Of a DNA stretch of 64,000 bases, positions 58,301-64,000 are shown one piece after another. Origin of the DNA: Anopheles merus (Eukaryota; Arthropoda; Insecta; Diptera; Culicidae). Positions within the stretch are counted from its first letter, which is position 1. Each line of letters starts with the position of its first letter. The position numbers and the translations under genes were made by a program. Where the stretch lies: positions 48,455,942 through 48,519,941 of the forward strand of contig NC_054083.1 of the NCBI RefSeq assembly GCF_017562075.2, in the 5' to 3' direction. The notes below the pieces were generated by a model. It had not been told where the DNA came from, ran no database searches, and worked only from the letters and a program-made list of their open reading frames with translations.

Positions 58301-58617
58301 TTTTTACCATCTGCATGTATAATGTAGTCTATCCAACCGACCGTCTGAAGTGGCCACCCGCTTGACGTTAATCTTATCATCCTGGTTTATTAGCTTTTCC
58401 CATCACACACAGACACACACAAACACACCCAGACACTGAGTTGGACAAGTAAATTAAGGAGCCACTCTCGCTCTCTCGCTCGTTGCAGTGTGGGACGAGA
58501 TTTACGTTTCGTGGACTTTATGATATTACACACCCCACTGACACACTGATCGAATCCTGTGAAGATATCATCTTTTTTACTCTCTCTCTCTCTCTACTCC
58601 AACAATTTCAAACCTAC

Positions 58618-58963
58618 CATCAACGAGCAGTGCGTCCTCCTCATCGCTAGTGCACTTGTGCTCCAGCAGCTCCAGCTGACAGCAAGCGGTACCGTTCGCA
58701 AACTGTTGATCCTCGTCCAGCCCATCTCCACCGGAGATATCCACATCGTCCGGTTCTTCCTCATCCACCGACGGTTGCTCTACGACCGGCGACAACTCCA
58801 GGGCCGTCCCAAGCGTCTCCTCCAGCGTGCCCACTGACCCATTGCGCCCACCGTAACTGACCAGCTCGAGCTGGTGCTGCTGCCGCTCGTCATCCTCACT
58901 GGCCGTCGTTGAGGGCAGATCGCCATCGTCGCCGTTCACCGTACTGCCGGTAATAATAATCAT
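58618..58963 (-). CDS. Pde8: Distal first coding exon, probably PDE8 isoform
   Basis: This is a minus-strand exon of 115 codons plus one base, starting at ATG 58961-58963 (context AAACATG). The protein begins MIIITGSTVNGDDGDLPSTT and is strongly acidic, with DDVDISGGDGLDEDQQ near the middle and SDEEDALLVD at the end. The donor is GATG|GTAGGT. The phase-1 end fits Pde8 exon 2 at 2223-2368, giving ...LLVD-D-NGTEHK. Against this, the join would need a 56-kb intron, and another minus-strand gene could own this exon if unseen exons lie between. The frame is open further upstream to a TTG, but the ATG is the credible start. I recognise no domain; it looks like a disordered acidic N-terminus. Confidence 0.55.
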
Positions 58964-61900
58964 GTTTGCAGCTTTTTTTTTGTTGTTGTTGATATCACAC
59001 ACAGCGCAACGCACTGGCAGCACCGGAAGAGAAGCGACGGGAACTACACGCACCGGTTTGTGTTTACTGTCAACCAGCGACAAGCTTCCCTTTTCGGTGT
59101 CTTAGGGCACTCGAAAAAAAAAAAACACGACACAAACAACACAACCGGATTGTTTCCTGCTTGTCGAAGATGTCGATATTACACGCCTGTGACCGGTGAC
59201 TTCCGAGCCAGCATAGATACCTTAGATCTTTGATACTCCTTTTTTTTTCGGGCGGCTGATACCCTTCTCTCTCACACACAGAAAAACGCAACACAACTCA
59301 CTTCGGCTGCGAACGGGCGATATGAAACCACACAAACAGCCTTATCTTGTCTTGGGCGGGTTCTGTGAGGGAAGGAAATTTATTTTCCAACCATCTTCCA
59401 AACCGAACCACCGGGTCCCACCTTCGGGGAGTATTTTTTGCCGTTTCTAGGAAGTAGACACAATTTAAGATCACTAGTTTCGATAAATCATTAGGTTGAT
59501 TGCATTGTCACAAACACACACACAAGCCACACGCGTGCCATAAAGGGAGGTTCATGGCTTACAGAGGAGCCCAGAACGCATTAAAACACCTGTTGAGGAA
59601 ATTATATTTTTAGAATTATAGCCAAACATTCAAGCTAATCACGACCATCTACTAGGCCTAATATAATAGAATCACTCTAGAAAAAAACACCAACCAACCA
59701 AATGGCCTCTCAACATCACTTTAGCAACCTATCGCGATGGCTGTGGCGAGCTCTTCGGCTCTTCGACGCCAAGCCAGGTTACCAGGGCCCTACGCCGTCT
59801 CGCATATTGAGCAAACGCCCGAAAGTGATGCCTTTGCGTCAGGCAAGTTGTCGGATATAATCGATTGCAGCTATCACGAAAAACGTGCTTCATTATCTAT
59901 CAAACCATCGATACCGGGGTTCCGATCCGATTGGCACAAACTGGAACACACCGGTTTAGGGGGCGATTACTCAAGCGAGGAACAGGGATCCGGGAACCTA
60001 TCCCCTTTTGCTTCTTCTTATTTTTTTTTTTTTTGGTTTAAGGTTCGTGATGTAACCACGCTCTGTGCCACTCTCACTACAACTCCATCCACGTTCACGT
60101 GCCGACGGTACGGGACGCCTCGTGGAAAGGACCTTTGGGAAATGGTTCCACAACGACCCTTTTTTCTCCTCTAGTACAGGACCGCAGGTAATTTATGGGG
60201 CACTACGGAAAAGGTGTATTTATATTGCAACCTAATTGACGCTAGATAACACCACACATGCACGGTGCTGCACATTCCCGAGTGCCCGAGGCCCTCTATC
60301 ACTATCAGTGCTCCGGTGCGGCGGTTGTCGATGCCGGCAGGCAATCAACTATAGTGCGTCGTTTCAATTCCGCTCGGCATATTGGTGAGCATAGGCTAAT
60401 GAGGGGGAATGTAGACTGGGGGCCAGGAGGAAGTGAGAAAAAATAGCAAATCGTATCACACCACACAACAAACAACGTATATGCCGCAGTAACGGACGGT
60501 GGGGCTAGAGCGCTAGCTCATACACACCACTGCCTGGGCCCTGTTGGTCACTGGCTGGGCAAACTAGTTTTAGAGCGACGCATTGAGGGAAGGGGACGGA
60601 CACACTACGTCAGGGTTGAACTTTGAACAAAGCGGCCACTCACGTACACCAGGGACACACGGCGCGAGTTGGACACGGCCCACACAAGATTTTTTTTTGT
60701 TGCTGCTTAAACTCGGAAGCTATTACGCCACATAATTCCAACAAACTTTACCACTGCGCAACCCCCACTGAAACCAACTCACTTTCGGGGGGATGGGGAT
60801 GATTCTATTCGAGCTGCGTCTAAATTAAATCCCTAATTCACCAACACACAGCAACTGCAAGTGGCATTTTCCGCAGATTTTCGCAAACAAACCTTCGTGA
60901 TCGTGATCGCGGCAAAGCAAACACACACACACACACCCGCGGTACGATGCAACCGCAACGCAGCAAAAAGCGACAAACACAACGAGCGTGTCAAACCAGC
61001 AGCAAATGAATGTCAGGACACTGAGCAGAAAGCAAAAAGGCACATCCACACACTGCAAGGGGGACGACTCGGACGGTCCGGACGACGTGTGACGACGGCC
61101 GACCGAACAGCACGCGCGCGCGTTATGACAGTTGTTTGGCTGTGACGAGACTGAGCAGCGCGAACCCGCAACCGACCAGACCGAACCGACGGCGAGACTG
61201 GCTGGCTGACACAATCGTCATCAACACCAGCGGTAGCAGCAGCAGCAGCAGCAACAGCAGCAGTAGCCTAAGGCGCGAGAAGCGCGCGAGAAACCGCGAG
61301 CTGTGCGCCGACTTCGGTTTTACGCAAAGAACTTGAACCGTTGGTTGGCGAGTTTCATGTGTGTGTGAGTGAGTGAGCTTGGGTGGTGTTGCCGTTCGGA
61401 AAAAAGGGAAACACGCGGTGCCAGCAAACCGAAACGAAAACGAGGGGCTGAGCATGGTAAAGCAAAAAAAAAGAAAAACGAAAAAACGGAGGCAACACTA
61501 CGGCCAACCGCAGGCCCCGTAGCAGAAGCAACAAACGAAAATGTTATAAAATATGACCTCCTAAAACGGCTGTGGCCTTAACGGGGCCGGTAGAGAGGGG
61601 CACGGAGTTGTTCTTGTACAGGGTGTTAGCGCCGTAAGCCTAGGCGCTTTCGGACGGCTAGCTGGTGCTAGATGTAAATGTGTGGTACGCGTTCTAATGG
61701 GCGGTACAGCTTTTCGCTTGCCGACTTTGCTGAAAAGAGGACAAAAGGGTTGAAAAGCTTCCGGGAAACAAGAAGACGCTGTTATTTTATATTAACGAAA
61801 TAAATGTAAAAAAGGTAAAATTGTAGTGCAAATTGCATAACTTTAGGAATGTTTAGGAATCTTTAAAAAAAACTGTCTCCTGGAAGTATGCAAATTGTGC

Positions 61901-64000
61901 TAAAATGTACTAAAAGCATGCAATCTGCATTGCAATAAGCTCTTTCTAGAGTGAATTCTCTTCGTTTTACGCATCTTTTCTAGACACTTTTCAATCAACC
62001 AATAGTATATATCGCTCTAGCACGGTAGTAGTTCGCTCTAACCCATCGACCCATCGTTATTGGTGGTGCGCCCACCGCACCATTAGTATTAGTGCAGATA
62101 GTGACGCAGGCTCCTACGTCACGCTGGCTTCGGCTCGCCGCGGTGCGCGGGCGGTGTGCGGAATAGATGGTGTTTAGATGGTGGTCGCGGTTGTTTGGTC
62201 GTTCACTTCTGTGGGGCCTACTCGTCAATCGATTCGTTCACGACGTGCAACGCTCAACCCGCACCTACTTTCGACCGGCTCCCAACCCGCTGCGTCCGGC
62301 CAGCTCGTTCCGAATGGCTTCCTTTCTAAAAACAATTTTCAAACAAACACAGTTGCGCGTTAGAACGCGCGGCTTGAAGATTGAAGTCAGCTGGTGGCGA
62401 TTGGTAGTAGAAGGGGGAAACAGAAACAAGCCACAGCAGCAACCTGGTGTGTTGGGCTAGGTTTTTGCGGTGTCACTAGCAGAAGAATAATTATTGAAAA
62501 ATAAAACCGCTGACAATGCACTGATGGTGGCGCTGCTGCTGTGGTGAACGCTACCTTTGCAACTTGCAACTGCTGCATGGTTGTCAGGTTGTGTTTTGTT
62601 GTTGTTTTTTCTTCTTCCCTTGAAATTGTGAACCTTTTGGTTTCTGTTTGGACCTTCGACCGATCGGATGGCACGCCGAACGCGTGCTCTCTCTGTCACC
62701 GGAAGGCGTGAAATGAAACGTGCGCGAATTGTATCGCCCGCGTGCTCTCGAGTTGACAACTTGGGTGTCAGCGCGTTTATTGTTGTTTTATTAACAAACA
62801 ACCGGGCAGCCAGGAGAGCGATAAGCAATGAAATTTAGACAGCTAATATATCATTCGGAAGGATTAGAGAAAAACTATGCTCCTTAAATTGGACTCGAGC
62901 TCTTCCAAGCTCATTTAATGTCATAAGCCAGCGGTGCTAATTTATTAACAAGCCTTCAAAATTCACACATGATCATTAACGAAAACACATTAACAACAAT
63001 GTTGTGATCCACAGCGTTTGCCAAAATAACCCTCTCCACACCTGGGGGAGGGAGGCCTGTAGCAAATAACTGCAACTGCTGCTCAGGGTGGAGCTGCTGC
63101 CAGTCAATCGGGACAATCCAATTGACAGATTTCGGACCAGGGGCTGAGCAAAATCTCATTCGCCGCAAGCTGAAACACGAAGGACTGTGTCTGTTTCTTT
63201 TTTGTTTGCTGCTTCTCACAACACATCAAAAACCGTTTTCTTTTCCATCTTGTTCCTTTATCTTATACTTCTTATAATTTAACGCCAACCTTGACGGCGA
63301 ACCGGCGTATTATGATCCATGTGCAGCGCGATCAGATAGACGTATTTGGTGCGCTTGCAACATGGGCACAAATTCAAAGGAACCGGCTCTCGCCCCTTTT
63401 TGCTGCGCTCGGGTGGGACCACTAGGTTTTTTCTCTCTCCCTCTCTCTTCGTCGCTTGTTTGCTGTAGTTCACCACCGACACACACACACACACGAGCGA
63501 TTAAGATAAAACTTGCTCATTAATTGATTTGTTCGGACCCACCTTTTTAAACGATCCGCATGTCCTTCGCGCGCGCGAAGGAGAAACGAGAAAAGGCGCC
63601 CTGAAAGCCTGGTTGGTGGATAATATGTTGAGCGAGACCAGTGCACGAGAAGGGAGGCCAGAATTAGGAAGCGTTCGGGAAGCTTCTGTACGAGAGCTGA
63701 TTAGCACCCTTGCTGGTATGCAGCGTGGGTAATAGTGCTCCTTTCCGTGCGTAAGTGCAGCGTAATAAAACAAGCGAAATTAAGCACTTTTCCCTTACGC
63801 TGATCGCTCACGCCAACACCGACGATGGTCGGTTGACATTATACGTGCTCTATGGGACTTTTGGCTTTCTTTTTGTTGAGTACCGGCCTAAAGAGGCGAA
63901 AGAACAAAACAAACGTTTAATTGCACATAATTGATAGCCGGCCAGAGCTCATTAATTACGCGATCAATTAAATTGCATGTAAACATCTTACTCCTGCTGC
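58964..64000. other. 5' flank of the distal first coding exon
   Basis: Read on the minus strand this is upstream of ATG 58961-58963, so it should hold 5'UTR and promoter sequence. It has CA-rich runs near 60920-60945, CAG and GC repeats near 61110-61265 and several weak initiator-like TCAGT motifs. No TATA/initiator pair with correct spacing was found, and no gene is supported to the right edge. Confidence 0.4.
61235..61263. repeat. AGC/CAG trinucleotide repeat
   Basis: An interrupted AGC run (AGC, AAC, AGC, AGT) lies upstream of the distal first coding exon, in possible 5'UTR or promoter sequence. Confidence 0.9.

Larger units (their letters stand above)
39901..58617. other. Intronic / intergenic sequence right of the Q-rich gene
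   Basis: It contains microsatellites, homopolymer runs, GA-rich patches at about 40198-40216 and 54659-54682, a palindromic CRE octamer at 51974-51981, and two minus-strand exon-like segments (43483-43593 and 50189-50238) reported as findings. No complete gene could be built. Confidence 0.4.

Noticed and set aside
61785..61791. TATAAAA on the minus strand upstream of the distal Pde8 exon
   Set aside because: No initiator about 30 bases downstream, and the sequence around it is simply AT-rich.
62006..62012. TATATAT with a nearby CCAAT-like sequence
   Set aside because: No initiator at the expected distance and no downstream gene on the plus strand.

Overview
The window looks like nuclear DNA of a dipteran insect, most likely an anopheline mosquito. 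The evidence is spliced genes with consensus GT-AG sites, very long introns, many CA/GT, CT and CAG-type microsatellites, glutamine-rich coding sequence and a fly-type PDE8. The species call is inference. There is no bacterial-style gene packing, rRNA, convincing tRNA or CRISPR array.

Two transcription units are supported. The first is on the minus strand. Its exons encode the N-terminal and receiver-like part of a PDE8-family cyclic-nucleotide phosphodiesterase and run off the left edge. I could rebuild exon 2 (2223-2368), exon 3 (1091-1147) and exon 4 (784-983) from splice sites and matching phases. Two alternative first coding exons end in the phase exon 2 needs: a proximal one (2516-2951) and a probable distal one (58618-58963). 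A third possible first exon lies at 1538-1870. If the distal exon belongs to this gene, Pde8 has an intron of about 56 kb filling most of the window.

The second unit lies inside that intron on the plus strand. It encodes a secreted, glutamine-, proline- and threonine-rich protein of about 1325 residues with almost no cysteine. Its exons are a three-codon first coding exon (25371-25379), an 8.7-kb intron, a 3.8-kb main exon (34081-37858) and a short last exon (38218-38408). A 3'UTR with several AATAAA signals follows. I do not recognise the family.

The clearest non-genic structure is at 14635-15693. It is a 1,059-bp element with 13-bp terminal inverted repeats and an exact 8-bp target duplication, which are hAT-superfamily hallmarks. 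Its two arms are built from a 10-bp tandem repeat on the left and its reverse complement on the right, so it is a foldback element. A non-repetitive spacer between the arms has a coding-like frame ending at a possible splice donor. A 602-bp GT tract lies at 17846-18447.

The remaining intronic and flanking sequence holds microsatellites, two palindromic CRE octamers, a near-consensus ecdysone-receptor-type site and a few unproven exon-like segments. These are listed as findings with low to moderate confidence.
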